The position numbers and the translations under genes are program-made. From Desulfobaculum bizertense DSM 18034 (GTDB lineage Bacteria > Desulfobacterota > Desulfovibrionia > Desulfovibrionales > Desulfovibrionaceae): DNA of 64,000 bases. The number at the start of each line of letters is the position of its first letter. Position 1 is the first letter of the stretch. The notes beneath the pieces are model-generated. The model did no database searches, was not told the origin of the DNA, and saw nothing but the letters and a program-made list of their open reading frames with translations. The stretch covers positions 42,817-106,816 of the forward strand of contig NZ_FUYA01000002.1 in the NCBI RefSeq assembly GCF_900167065.1, written 5' to 3'. This document shows, one piece after another, positions 17,063 to 24,336 of this stretch.

Positions 17063-17836
17063 TTATTTTTTCCAGGCGTGCATGTAGGTCCAGAATACGG
17101 CACCGAGTTCCACGCTTTTCTTTTTTCCGTCTGGGGCAGGAAGTGTAAAATCTGCTTCCGTCAGTGCTGCAAATCCCCACCAGCCGGGCTGTGGGCATGT
17201 GAAGTGAAAAACACCGTTTTGGTCGGCTATGATGACCTGGGTTTCACTAAAGGGTGTTGCTGGGCTGAAGCGGCCCTTATTATACAGCTCGACTTCAACT
17301 TCGGCGTTTGGCACGGGTTTGCCGTCAACAATCACCTGACCCACAAATGTGTTCCCCGCCATGTTTCCAAAGGGGCGGAGCAGAGGAACAATTTCAGTCT
17401 TCAGTCCAAGAGGCTCATCCCAGCCGGTATCAGCACCAAAAGCAGGGACGCAGACTTTTGTATAGTGCTGGATAAAGCAGTCCTCAGCTGGCTCCCAGTA
17501 GGGCTTTGGCTGCATAAAAAATGAATATACTCCCGGGCGCTTAAATGTATAATCAATGCTCCACGCGCCGTGCTTCATCACTTTTGTGGCCTCAAGCTTT
17601 TGCGTCAGGTCATACATTTTCCCGTTGACGAAGACGCCAGCTTTTTCAGGTCGCACAAGCTCCATTCCGTCACCTGCAAATGGGTGCGAGAATGAGTAGG
17701 TGATTGTGGCTGTTTTTTGCTTCATGGTGGCAAAATCTGTGGACGGAATGACCATTCCAAAGTGGGCAGAAGCAGGAAGGGTTAGGCCAAGGATACAGGC
17801 CACGGTCGCAAGCAGGGCAAAGAATCGGGCTTTCAT
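17063..17836 (-). CDS. Periplasmic DUF4198 protein
   Basis: The 257-residue secreted protein has a clear signal peptide (residues 1-24, cleavage after PASA) and a mature start HFGMVIPSTDF. The histidine at the new N-terminus, the YSFSHPFAGDGMELVRP stretch and the C-terminal Ig-like part (VDGKPVPNAEVEVELYN) match DUF4198, which in Desulfovibrio often accompanies nickel/cobalt uptake systems. Here no transporter is adjacent. GGAGG precedes ATG 17836; a longer ORF start 33 bases upstream lacks a signal peptide at its N-terminus. Confidence 0.8.
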   Translation of the reverse strand: MKARFFALLATVACILGLTLPASAHFGMVIPSTDFATMKQKTATITYSFSHPFAGDGMELVRPEKAGVFVNGKMYDLTQKLEATKVMKHGAWSIDYTFKRPGVYSFFMQPKPYWEPAEDCFIQHYTKVCVPAFGADTGWDEPLGLKTEIVPLLRPFGNMAGNTFVGQVIVDGKPVPNAEVEVELYNKGRFSPATPFSETQVIIADQNGVFHFTCPQPGWWGFAALTEADFTLPAPDGKKKSVELGAVFWTYMHAWKK

Positions 17837-17872
17837 AGCGCCTCCGGTTTGAGTTGGAGTGAATAGCACTGC

Positions 17873-17895
17873 ATACGATATTTAAATTAGTATGT
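17873..17895. promoter_or_regulatory. Possible operator upstream of the DUF4198 gene
   Basis: CATAC, 13 bases, GTATG forms an inverted repeat 37 bases before the start codon in an AT-rich setting. A metal regulator is an attractive guess, but the half-site orientation differs from the Escherichia coli NikR site, so no regulator is assigned. Confidence 0.3.
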
Positions 17896-18012
17896 AAATA
17901 GGGTTTATTAAAACCTATAGTGTCAAACTCTGTGCTATGAAACCATAAAAAGTGATTGTGTGGCGGGGGCGAAAGGGGGGTGCTTTTCGGTGCGCAGAAG
18001 AATTTTGGGCAT

Positions 18013-18043
18013 AAAAAAAGTGCCGATTCTTTCGAATCGGCAC
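18013..18043 (-). terminator. Terminator of the SRP RNA
   Basis: On the minus strand, GTGCCGATTC pairs with GAATCGGCAC around four bases and is followed by seven T. Confidence 0.92.
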
Positions 18044-18044
18044 C

Positions 18045-18142
18045 TTCTAGGGAAACCGAGCACCCAAGACCAACCGTTACCGCTGCTCCTTCTCAGGCCT
18101 GACGGGGTTGGCGGCGACCTTGCCACCCGGCTTCCCTCGTGG
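18045..18142 (-). ncRNA. ffs: Signal recognition particle RNA (4.5S)
   Basis: On the minus strand, the sequence contains the invariant SRP domain IV: GTCAGGCCTGAGAAGGAGCA followed by GCGGTAA, closed by CCAACC with GGTTGG. The flanks pair further (GGGAAGCCGGG near 18136 with CTCGGTTTCCC near 18050), giving the usual single long hairpin of the small bacterial SRP RNA. It has a sigma-70 promoter immediately upstream and an intrinsic terminator immediately downstream. Ends are estimates: the 5-prime end is placed seven bases after the -10, and the 3-prime end just before the terminator. Confidence 0.92.
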
Positions 18143-18148
18143 GCAACA

Positions 18149-18177
18149 TCTATTGCGGTTTTTCCGCAAACTGTCAA
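18149..18177 (-). promoter_or_regulatory. Sigma-70 promoter of the SRP RNA
   Basis: On the minus strand, a perfect TTGACA (18172-18177), a 17-base spacer that itself contains a GCGG/CCGC inverted repeat, and AATAGA as -10 (18149-18154). Confidence 0.75.
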
Positions 18178-18282
18178 GTGATTGTTTGAATTCATCAGAA
18201 TTTCAGGGCATACTTACTCTGGTAAGATTGCAGGCTGATGCCTTGGGACATTCGTTCGTTTAAATTTCAGGAGGAAGCTCGT

Positions 18283-18645
18283 ATGCGTATATTTTGGATT
18301 GTGGCGGTTTGTCTGAGCCTTTTGGCTATCACTGGCTGTGCCCATCAGAAAAGAACGCTCAAGTCGACTCGGGGACTGTGTTATGCCTATTCTGGTGGCG
18401 GTGACATGGACCGTGGCCCCGGTGGCTGCATGTATCAAATGGATATTTGTGACGAGTTCATGATGAATGTTGACGGTTATGACGGTAATCTTCCCGAAGC
18501 CTTACAGAGCATTGACGAAACCTATCAGCGCTTGAGCCGCATTCACGGCAACGACGGGTGTTTGCAGTATGTCCGGAGAGCTCGCGATCTCGCTCAGCAG
18601 TACTGCCGCGCCCATGCGAAGCCTACTGCTGATATGACTGAGTAA
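18283..18645 (+). CDS. Small cysteine-rich lipoprotein
   Basis: The 120-residue protein has a type II signal peptide with lipobox AITGC (lipidated Cys at about residue 19). The mature part is short, with further cysteines (CYAYSGGGD, GCMYQMDICDEF, DGCLQY, QYCRAH) that could form disulfides. GGAGG lies before ATG 18283; an earlier in-frame ATG at 18238 would add 15 polar residues ahead of the signal. No known domain is recognised; attachment to the inner or outer membrane is expected. Confidence 0.75.
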   Translation: MRIFWIVAVCLSLLAITGCAHQKRTLKSTRGLCYAYSGGGDMDRGPGGCMYQMDICDEFMMNVDGYDGNLPEALQSIDETYQRLSRIHGNDGCLQYVRRARDLAQQYCRAHAKPTADMTE

Positions 18646-18682
18646 CCGGGGGTGGGATTTTATTGGGACGCTGTCCCAAGCC

Positions 18683-19031
18683 CTGCAAGGGGCGCTGCCC
18701 CTTGACCCCGCCCAAGGACGAGGCCCTTGGGAATCCCGCTATCGCTCAAAAAAACGGCTGAATGGGATGAAAGCTTTGCTTTCCTCTCCATCAGCCGTGT
18801 TTTTTTTGAGCTAGTGGGCGTCCCGTGTGTTCTTTTTCTTTGCGCTCCAATCCTTTCTTTCTGAACGCGAGCGTTCAAAAAGAAAATGGTGGCGAACGCA
18901 CGGGAAAGAGACTCTCGACGTTATGCCCAACAAGTTTGAATTCCATTCACGCGAAGCGTGGATGGAATTCAAACTCGCTGAGGATACGTAAGGGAATCAT
19001 TCCCTTACGCGGGGTCCGGGGCTGGCCCCGG
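18683..19031. repeat. Modular intergenic repeat element, copy 1
   Basis: A 349-base gene-free element with fixed modules and two hairpin cassettes. Module A (18683-18743) contains GGGGCGCTGCCCC and runs to CCCGCTATCGC. Cassette V1 (18744-18811) is a 68-base inverted repeat. CTAGTGGGCGT follows, then module B with GAACGCGAGCGTTC (18863-18876) and AAGAAAATGGTGGC. Cassette V2 (18934-18974) is a 41-base inverted repeat. Module C (18980-19014) contains CGTAAGGGAATCATTCCC, and a GGCTGGCC end closes the element. An inverted copy with different cassettes is at 35194-35561. It stands directly before two tRNA-Ser genes. Confidence 0.85.
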
Positions 19032-19050
19032 TTTCTTCTTCTTTGGGCAC

Positions 19051-19084
19051 AAAAAAAGCGACTTCTGAAAACAGAAGTCGCTTT
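19051..19084 (-). terminator. Terminator of the left tRNA-Ser
   Basis: On the minus strand, the stem AAAGCGACTTCTG/CAGAAGTCGCTTT with a four-base loop is followed by T. Confidence 0.9.
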
Positions 19085-19097
19085 ATTGTAGTCATAC

Positions 19098-19189
19098 TGG
19101 CGGAGAGGAGAGGATTTGAACCTCCGATACCCGTTAGGGTATACACGCTTTCCAGGCGTGCTCCTTAAGCCAGACTCGGACACCTCTCC
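19098..19189 (-). tRNA. tRNA-Ser(GGA), left copy
   Basis: A 92-base class II tRNA with acceptor stem GGAGAGG/CCTCTCC, anticodon loop CTGGAAA (anticodon GGA), a long variable arm (TATACCCTAACGGGTAT) and encoded CCA. It differs from the right copy by one T-loop base (GGTTCAAATCC against GGTTCGAATCC). Confidence 0.96.
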
Positions 19190-19270
19190 GCGTCGTTTCG
19201 ACGAAGAGGATTACTATAGGAGTCTTTTGGTCTTGGCAAGAGAAAAAATGAAAAAAGTTTCAAACATATA

Positions 19271-19304
19271 AAAAAACGGCCTCTGTAAAAAACAGAAGCC
19301 GTTT
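19271..19304 (-). terminator. Terminator of the right tRNA-Ser
   Basis: On the minus strand, AAACGGCTTCTG and CAGAGGCCGTTT flank a short loop and are followed by T. Confidence 0.85.
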
Positions 19305-19316
19305 GTATAATCACGG

Positions 19317-19408
19317 TGGCGGAGAGGAGAGGATTCGAACCTCCGATACCCGTTAGGGTATACACGCTTTCCAGGCGTGCTCCTTAAGCCAGACTCGGAC
19401 ACCTCTCC
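19317..19408 (-). tRNA. tRNA-Ser(GGA), right copy
   Basis: 92-base class II tRNA with anticodon GGA, long variable arm and encoded CCA; almost identical to the neighbouring copy. The terminator between them suggests the two are not a single primary transcript, unless read-through occurs. Confidence 0.96.
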
Positions 19409-19420
19409 GCGTGAAGAGAG

Positions 19421-19449
19421 TTGTTAAGGAATCTCTGCAGCTTTGGCAA
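19421..19449 (-). promoter_or_regulatory. Probable promoter of the right tRNA-Ser
   Basis: On the minus strand, TTGCCA (19444-19449), a 17-base spacer and TAACAA (19421-19426), 13 bases before the tRNA 5-prime end. Confidence 0.5.
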
Positions 19450-19515
19450 GTGTTTTCCGTAAAAAAAGCGAAAATAAATTTTGTGTAGCGAAAAGGGGGA
19501 GGGGGTGAGCCACAC

Positions 19516-19710
19516 TTATTCAGGCTTTTTTTCTTCGGTTTCTTCTTGTTTGAGCGGAGTTTCCTGCTCTTTGTCGACTGGTGGTTGTTTTTCCCACTTG
19601 CAACTCCCTGGCAAAGAACCGCAATTTTTAATTCCAAGCTTAGGGAGAATGACCTTGTTGAGCAAAAAATACAGTGCAACAAGAATGATAATGGCAATTA
19701 TATAATCCAT
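19516..19710 (-). CDS. Small single-pass membrane protein
   Basis: The 64-residue protein has one N-terminal transmembrane helix (residues 3-19, YIIAIIILVALYFLLNK) followed by a cytosolic or periplasmic tail with two cysteines (KNCGSLPGSCKW) and a Lys/Glu-rich C-terminus. The AGGAGA site eight bases before the ATG makes translation likely despite the small size. It follows the DegT-type gene by 75 bases on the same strand and may be co-transcribed with it. No homologous family is recognised. Confidence 0.65.
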   Translation of the reverse strand: MDYIIAIIILVALYFLLNKVILPKLGIKNCGSLPGSCKWEKQPPVDKEQETPLKQEETEEKKPE

Positions 19711-19785
19711 AAACGGTCTCCTTGGCTGAAGGTCTTGGAAACAAAATTCATTTCCATAATACCGTTCATGGACGATACGTCAACA

Positions 19786-20907
19786 TTATCGAGAGGACTT
19801 CCCGTAGAAAGCTCGTATTGCGTTACAAACTGTATGTATTTCAGACTCTTCGAGTCCTGGATACATGGGGAGACTTAAAATTTCTCCAGCGATGCGTTCT
19901 GTGATGCTTAGGTCATCGGCAGAGAAGGGTGTTTCTCCATTGGCGAAGAGGGTCTGCCTGTGGCCGGGGATTGGGTAATGGATAGCAGTTCCAATTCCCT
20001 GTTCCTTGAGGGCAGCCATAAGCTCATCGCGACGCTCGGCGCGAATCACATAGAGATGATAGACGTGCTCACATCCTTTGCGAACTGCGGGGGGGGTGAC
20101 CTGTGGGCAGTCGGAAAGTGTTTCCGTGTAGGCTTTGGCAATTGCCTGACGCTTTGCGGTTTCATCGGCAAGGTGCTGGAGGCGAATGCGTAAAAATGCT
20201 GCCTGCATTTCATCCATGCGGCTGTTCAGACCGGGAGTGACACTTTCATAGCGGTGGGCTTCGCCATACTGCTTGAGCAGTCGCAGATGCTCTGCAAGAT
20301 CATCACTGTTGCAGACCACAGCACCGCCATCGCCAAGAGCACCAAGGTTCTTGGTTGGGTAGAAAGAGAAGGCGGCAATGTCACCTGTCTGGCCAGCTTT
20401 TGCTCCGTTGTACACAGCTCCGTGAGACTGGGCGCAGTCCTCAAGCAGGGGGATTTTGTGCGAAGAGCACAGCTCGCGAAGCGGGCCAAGATCGCAACAC
20501 TGGCCATAGAGATGTACCGCCATGACGGCCTTGGTGCGTGGAGTTATCATGCGCTCGACGCTGGCAGGCGAGAGCGTGTAATAGGCTTCTTCGATTTCGG
20601 CAAAAACCGGAGTCGCACCTGCGGCGAGCACGGCGTGATAGCAGGGGAGCGCCGTGTGTGAGGGAAGAATGACTTCGTCGCCTTTTTTGAGTTTCAGGGC
20701 GCGAAGGGCGAGAATGAGGCCATCAGTGCCGTTGCCAACTGTGACAGCGTGCTTGAGGCTGAGCCAAGCGGCAAATTCAGTTTCAAAGGCGTCGACTTCG
20801 GGACCCATGAGGAACCAGCCGCGATCCAGGATGTCTTCAAAAGCCTGCCGAAACTCCGTGTGGTACGGGGCAAGCTGAGTTTTTAAGCTATTAAAGGGAA
20901 TACCCAT
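19786..20907 (-). CDS. DegT/DnrJ/EryC1-type sugar aminotransferase
   Basis: The 373-residue PLP enzyme transfers an amino group to an NDP-keto-sugar, for surface glycan or nucleotide-sugar synthesis. The family landmarks are GWFLMGPEVDAFE near the N-terminus, VGNGTDGLILALRAL (about residues 57-71), LLEDCAQSHGA (about 154-164) and the Schiff-base lysine K186 in FSFYPTKNLGALGDGG. The start at 20907 (GGAG nine bases before) matches the family N-terminus; the frame runs 67 codons further upstream without homology. The sugar product cannot be told; no other nucleotide-sugar genes are adjacent. Confidence 0.88.
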   Translation of the reverse strand: MGIPFNSLKTQLAPYHTEFRQAFEDILDRGWFLMGPEVDAFETEFAAWLSLKHAVTVGNGTDGLILALRALKLKKGDEVILPSHTALPCYHAVLAAGATPVFAEIEEAYYTLSPASVERMITPRTKAVMAVHLYGQCCDLGPLRELCSSHKIPLLEDCAQSHGAVYNGAKAGQTGDIAAFSFYPTKNLGALGDGGAVVCNSDDLAEHLRLLKQYGEAHRYESVTPGLNSRMDEMQAAFLRIRLQHLADETAKRQAIAKAYTETLSDCPQVTPPAVRKGCEHVYHLYVIRAERRDELMAALKEQGIGTAIHYPIPGHRQTLFANGETPFSADDLSITERIAGEILSLPMYPGLEESEIHTVCNAIRAFYGKSSR

Positions 20908-20982
20908 ATGTACGTTCTCCGTTCGTGATACGTGTCTTCTGTGTTTGTACCTGTGGACCATGTGCTTTGTAAATGTTCGGCA

Positions 20983-21011
20983 CAAAAAAGGGGAGAGCAA
21001 AAGCTCTCCCC
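20983..21011 (-). terminator. Terminator of fabI
   Basis: On the minus strand, GGGGAGAGC-TTTT-GCTCTCCCC is followed by six T. Confidence 0.9.
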
Positions 21012-21043
21012 CTGTCGGGACAAAAGAATCTGTTCGAAACGGA

Positions 21044-21808
21044 CTAGATGCCCATAATGTTGTATCCGGCGTCGACGTAAACGACTTCGCCAGTTGTTCC
21101 AGAGCCAAGCTCTGAGGTCAGATAAATGGCAGTGCGGCCAACATCTTCCTGCGTCACATTCCGGCCCAGAGGGGCGTTTTCTTCAATGTGAGACAGGATG
21201 TGCTTGAAGCCGTGAATGCCAGAAGATGCAAGAGTTTTGAGCGGGCCAGCGCTGATGGCGTTGACGCGAATACCTTTTTTGCCAAGGTCGGCAGCAAGGT
21301 AGCGGACGCTGGCTTCGAGGGCTGCCTTGGCAACACCCATAACGTTGTAGTTGGTGATGACCTTCTGGGAGCCGTGATAGGTCATGGTAACAACTGCGCC
21401 GCCTTCGGACATGAGGTCTTCGAATTCGCGGCAGACAGCAACGAGTGAATAGGCAGAAATATCGAGCGCAAGCTTGAATCCGTCACGGGAGGTTTCAACA
21501 AAGCGTCCCTTGAGATCCTCGCGATCAGCAAAGGCAACCGAATGGATGATGACATCCACGGAACCCCATTTTTCGCGAACTTCATCAGCGGCTTTTTTGA
21601 CTTCGGCATCGTCAGAAAGGTCAGCCTTGAACGTGAAGTCGCCGTCAAGCTCTTCGCAAATGGGTTCAACGCGTTTTTTGATTGCGTCGTTGACGTAGCT
21701 CAGAGCGATCTGTGCGCCGTGTTTTTTACATTCCTTAGCAACTGCGTAAGCAATACTTTTCTGGTTTGCCACGCCAAAAATGAGAACTTTTTTCCCTTCG
21801 AGCAGCAT
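21044..21808 (-). CDS. fabI: Enoyl-ACP reductase (NADH)
   Basis: Catalyses the last reduction of each fatty-acid elongation cycle. The 254-residue short-chain dehydrogenase-like enzyme has KKVLIFGVANQKSIAYAVAK at the N-terminus (nucleotide loop of the FabI type), HSVAFA, and the catalytic tyrosine/lysine pair Y154 and K161 in NYNVMGVAK. PLGRNVTQEDVG and the C-terminal GEVVYVDAGYNIMG complete the family pattern. AAAGGAGGA lies before ATG 21808. It is followed by a terminator and separated from the upstream nitronate monooxygenase gene by a hairpin, so it probably has its own promoter. Confidence 0.95.
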   Translation of the reverse strand: MLLEGKKVLIFGVANQKSIAYAVAKECKKHGAQIALSYVNDAIKKRVEPICEELDGDFTFKADLSDDAEVKKAADEVREKWGSVDVIIHSVAFADREDLKGRFVETSRDGFKLALDISAYSLVAVCREFEDLMSEGGAVVTMTYHGSQKVITNYNVMGVAKAALEASVRYLAADLGKKGIRVNAISAGPLKTLASSGIHGFKHILSHIEENAPLGRNVTQEDVGRTAIYLTSELGSGTTGEVVYVDAGYNIMGI

Positions 21809-21837
21809 TCGTGTGTTCCTCCTTTGAGGTGCAAACA

Positions 21838-21883
21838 TAAACGTGGCTGCTCGGATAGGCAACCGAACAGCCACGTTTTTTTT
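21838..21883 (-). terminator. Hairpin between the nitronate monooxygenase gene and fabI
   Basis: AAACGTGGCTG and CAGCCACGTTT form an 11-base-pair stem with an inner TCGG/CCGA pair. The longer T-tract is on the plus strand, but the hairpin stands where the minus-strand gene at 21904-23055 would end. Confidence 0.6.
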
Positions 21884-21903
21884 AGCGTAAAAGAGAATGC
21901 TGT

Positions 21904-23055
21904 CTATGCAGGCTGCAAAGCTGGGGCAGACTGCGCAAACTCTTCTTTAAGAGTTTGGACAAGCTCCCTTACGGGAATGATTTTGTCGATGCGCGGAACA
22001 TTGGCCCCTGCAAAGGCGAACCCATGCTTGAGCTTTCCGCGTTTTGCGTTCGCCAGTGCTCTGGCAATGCAGTACGGACTTTTTTCCGGGTCGCAGGTCT
22101 TTACGCAGTGGAAGACGCATTTGAATGGCTTACGTTCGCCATTTTTGCATGCCGTAATCATTTCACTCCGAATGGCACGGCCGGGGAGGCCGACGGGGCT
22201 TTTAATGATCTCAATATCGTCTTCGGTGGCGTTGACGTATGCTTCTTTGAACTTGATGTCTGCGTCGCATTCATCCGTGGCAACAAAGCGGGTGCCCATC
22301 TGCACACCTGAGGCGCCAATGGAGAGCATTTTTCTGATGTCTGCGCCAGAGAAAACGCCGCCAGCGGCAATGATCGGGATGCGGCAGCCGTGCTTTTCTT
22401 CAAAGGGCTTTACTGCGGCAACAACTTCCTGCACCAGATTTTCGAGTCTGAAAGCAGGGTCATCAATCTGCTCAGGCTTGAAGCCAAGGTGCCCACCTGC
22501 TTTAGGACCTTCAACGACAAAGGCATCAGGGATGTAATCAAATTTTTTCAGCCATTTCTTGCACAGAATCGTGGCGGCTCGGCCAGAACTGACAATAGGA
22601 ATGAGACGTGTTTTTGCGCCGTCCGACAGATATTTCGGGAGGTCGAGCGGAAGTCCGGCGCCAGAAATAATGACGTCTGCACCTTCTTTGATGGACGTTT
22701 TGACCATGTCGGCAAAGTTACTCAGTGCCACCATGATGTTGACGCCGATAAGGCCGTTGGTCTTTTCGCGGGCAGTGCGAATTTCGCGTGCCAGCGCATC
22801 CGTGTGTGCTTTTTCGGGATTTTTAGCGAGTCCCGGCTCGTCGGTTCCAATCATAGCGGCCGCAATAACACCAATGCCACCTTCGTTGGCAACGGCGGAT
22901 GCAAGGCCAGAAAGGGAGATTCCTACTCCCATTCCACCCTGGATAACAGGGATTTTGGCGACCAGATCAGCAATATGCAGCTCAGGCATTTTGATGTCTG
23001 GCATCTGGAAATCCGGCACCCTGAGATTCAGGTGCTTCAGATCTGTCAACTTCAT
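21904..23055 (-). CDS. Nitronate monooxygenase / FabK-like flavoprotein
   Basis: The 383-residue FMN-dependent TIM barrel has IPVIQGGMGVGISLSGLASA near residue 36, the phosphate-binding GGVFSGADIRKMLSIGASGV, and GGHLGF. The family includes nitronate monooxygenase and the FabK enoyl-ACP reductase; the sequence type (NMO class with a repetitive PDFQMPDIKMPELH N-terminal stretch) fits nitronate monooxygenase-like proteins common in anaerobes, whose real substrate is often unknown. It lies next to fabI, so a role in lipid metabolism is possible. The start has AGGA nine bases upstream. Two perfect palindromes lie immediately upstream. Confidence 0.82.
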   Translation of the reverse strand: MKLTDLKHLNLRVPDFQMPDIKMPELHIADLVAKIPVIQGGMGVGISLSGLASAVANEGGIGVIAAAMIGTDEPGLAKNPEKAHTDALAREIRTAREKTNGLIGVNIMVALSNFADMVKTSIKEGADVIISGAGLPLDLPKYLSDGAKTRLIPIVSSGRAATILCKKWLKKFDYIPDAFVVEGPKAGGHLGFKPEQIDDPAFRLENLVQEVVAAVKPFEEKHGCRIPIIAAGGVFSGADIRKMLSIGASGVQMGTRFVATDECDADIKFKEAYVNATEDDIEIIKSPVGLPGRAIRSEMITACKNGERKPFKCVFHCVKTCDPEKSPYCIARALANAKRGKLKHGFAFAGANVPRIDKIIPVRELVQTLKEEFAQSAPALQPA

Positions 23056-23070
23056 ATGAATTTCCTATCT

Positions 23071-23125
23071 TATTGCGTACGCAATAGTTACGTACAGATA
23101 TAACGCATGCGCAACGGGTGCGCAT
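23071..23125. promoter_or_regulatory. Twin palindromes upstream of the nitronate monooxygenase gene
   Basis: TATTGCGTACGCAATA (23071-23086) is a perfect 16-base palindrome, 16 bases from the start codon. ATGCGCA-ACGGG-TGCGCAT (23107-23125) is a second inverted repeat. Their position, closeness and symmetry are typical of repressor sites of TetR or similar dimers. The regulator is not in the window. Confidence 0.55.
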
Positions 23126-23296
23126 TGCAGTTATGGCCTGCACAGGTGGTCCTGTCAAGCAGACAGACTTGTGTACAGCGGAGAGTGGAAAAAATGATGG
23201 GGAAAAGGAGGATAAGCTACGCTTTTTCTATACTGCTTCAAACAAATAAACACGAATTGCAGAGTTGGGAAGGGGATCGTGTGGCTTTTGTGTGAC

Positions 23297-23325
23297 AAAA
23301 AAGGCCTGCGCAGAGCGCAGGCCTT
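23297..23325 (-). terminator. Terminator of purC
   Basis: On the minus strand, AAGGCCTGCGC and GCGCAGGCCTT pair around a short loop and are followed by T. Confidence 0.92.
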
Positions 23326-23331
23326 GTGGAA

Positions 23332-24231
23332 CTACTTTGTAGAGAAGGGGGTTCCTGTCAGGATTTCAAAGGCTTCAGCATATTTGCTGAAAGTCTGGTC
23401 AATCACATCCTGAGGCAGAGTAGGTGCCGGAGGCGTTTTGTCCCAGTCCTGAGCAGAAAGCCAGTCTCTGAGGTACTGTTTGTCGAAGCTCGGCTGAGAT
23501 GCGCCGGGCTTGTAGCTCTTGGCAGGCCAGAAACGGGAGGAATCAGGTGTCAGCACTTCGTCAATGAGAATCAGCTCGCCGTCAACGAGGCCAAATTCAA
23601 ACTTAGTGTCGGCAATGATGATGCCCTTTTCTGCTGCGTAGTCGCGAGCTGTGGAATAAATCTGGTGAACCACGTCATTAACACGGTCGAGGAGTTCCGC
23701 TCCAACTCGCTCGCGTGCCTGCTCCAGAGTGATATTCTCGTCGTGTTCGCCAAGTTCCGCCTTGGTCGAGGGAGTGAAGAGAACTTCCGGGAGCTGCTCG
23801 GATTCCTGGAGACCAGCCGGAAGGGCGTAGCCGCACAGGGAACCATGAGCCTGATAATCTTTCCAGCCAGAGCCTGTGATAAATCCACGAACGATGCATT
23901 CGATGGTCAGGGGTTTGGCCTTTTTGACGATCACAGAACGACCCTCAAGCTCCTCTGCATAGGGAGCAAGTTCCGCAGGGAATTCTTTGACGTCAGCGGT
24001 GATGAGGTGGTTGGGGATGATGTCTTTAAATTTGTCCATCCAGAACAGGGTGATCTGGTTCAGAATGGCACCCTTGTAGGGGATAGGCTCATTCATGATG
24101 ACATCAAAGGCAGACATGCGGTCTGTCGTTACAATCAGCAGACGATCTTCACCAAGATCATAAATATCACGGACTTTACCGCGCGAAACAAGAGGAAACT
24201 CCTGAATTTCGGTACGTGTCACGACCTTCAT
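23332..24231 (-). CDS. purC: Phosphoribosylaminoimidazole-succinocarboxamide synthase (SAICAR synthetase)
   Basis: Ligates aspartate to CAIR in purine synthesis using ATP. The 299-residue protein begins [20 protein letters not shown] (the conserved GKVRD stretch) and contains [60 protein letters not shown] and [11 protein letters not shown], all standard. A terminator follows directly. The gene lies 105 bases after hisD on the same strand; the spacer contains GGGTGTGTC and GACACACCC, which can pair. Confidence 0.96.
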   Translation of the reverse strand: MKVVTRTEIQEFPLVSRGKVRDIYDLGEDRLLIVTTDRMSAFDVIMNEPIPYKGAILNQITLFWMDKFKDIIPNHLITADVKEFPAELAPYAEELEGRSVIVKKAKPLTIECIVRGFITGSGWKDYQAHGSLCGYALPAGLQESEQLPEVLFTPSTKAELGEHDENITLEQARERVGAELLDRVNDVVHQIYSTARDYAAEKGIIIADTKFEFGLVDGELILIDEVLTPDSSRFWPAKSYKPGASQPSFDKQYLRDWLSAQDWDKTPPAPTLPQDVIDQTFSKYAEAFEILTGTPFSTK

Positions 24232-24336
24232 GAAACTGTGCTCCTTAAAAATGGAAATTGGTATTGGGTGTGTCAGACATACTCAAAATGCGCTGACTTT
24301 GAAAGTGCAAAAGACACACCCAAATTCCATAAAGAG

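Noticed and set aside
18660-18878. Short frames in the modular elements (for example 18660-18878 and 35495-35683) encoding GIPKGLVLGRGQGAAPLA
   Set aside because: They lie in the conserved DNA module A, lack ribosome sites, and end in the variable hairpins. They are sequence artefacts of the repeat.
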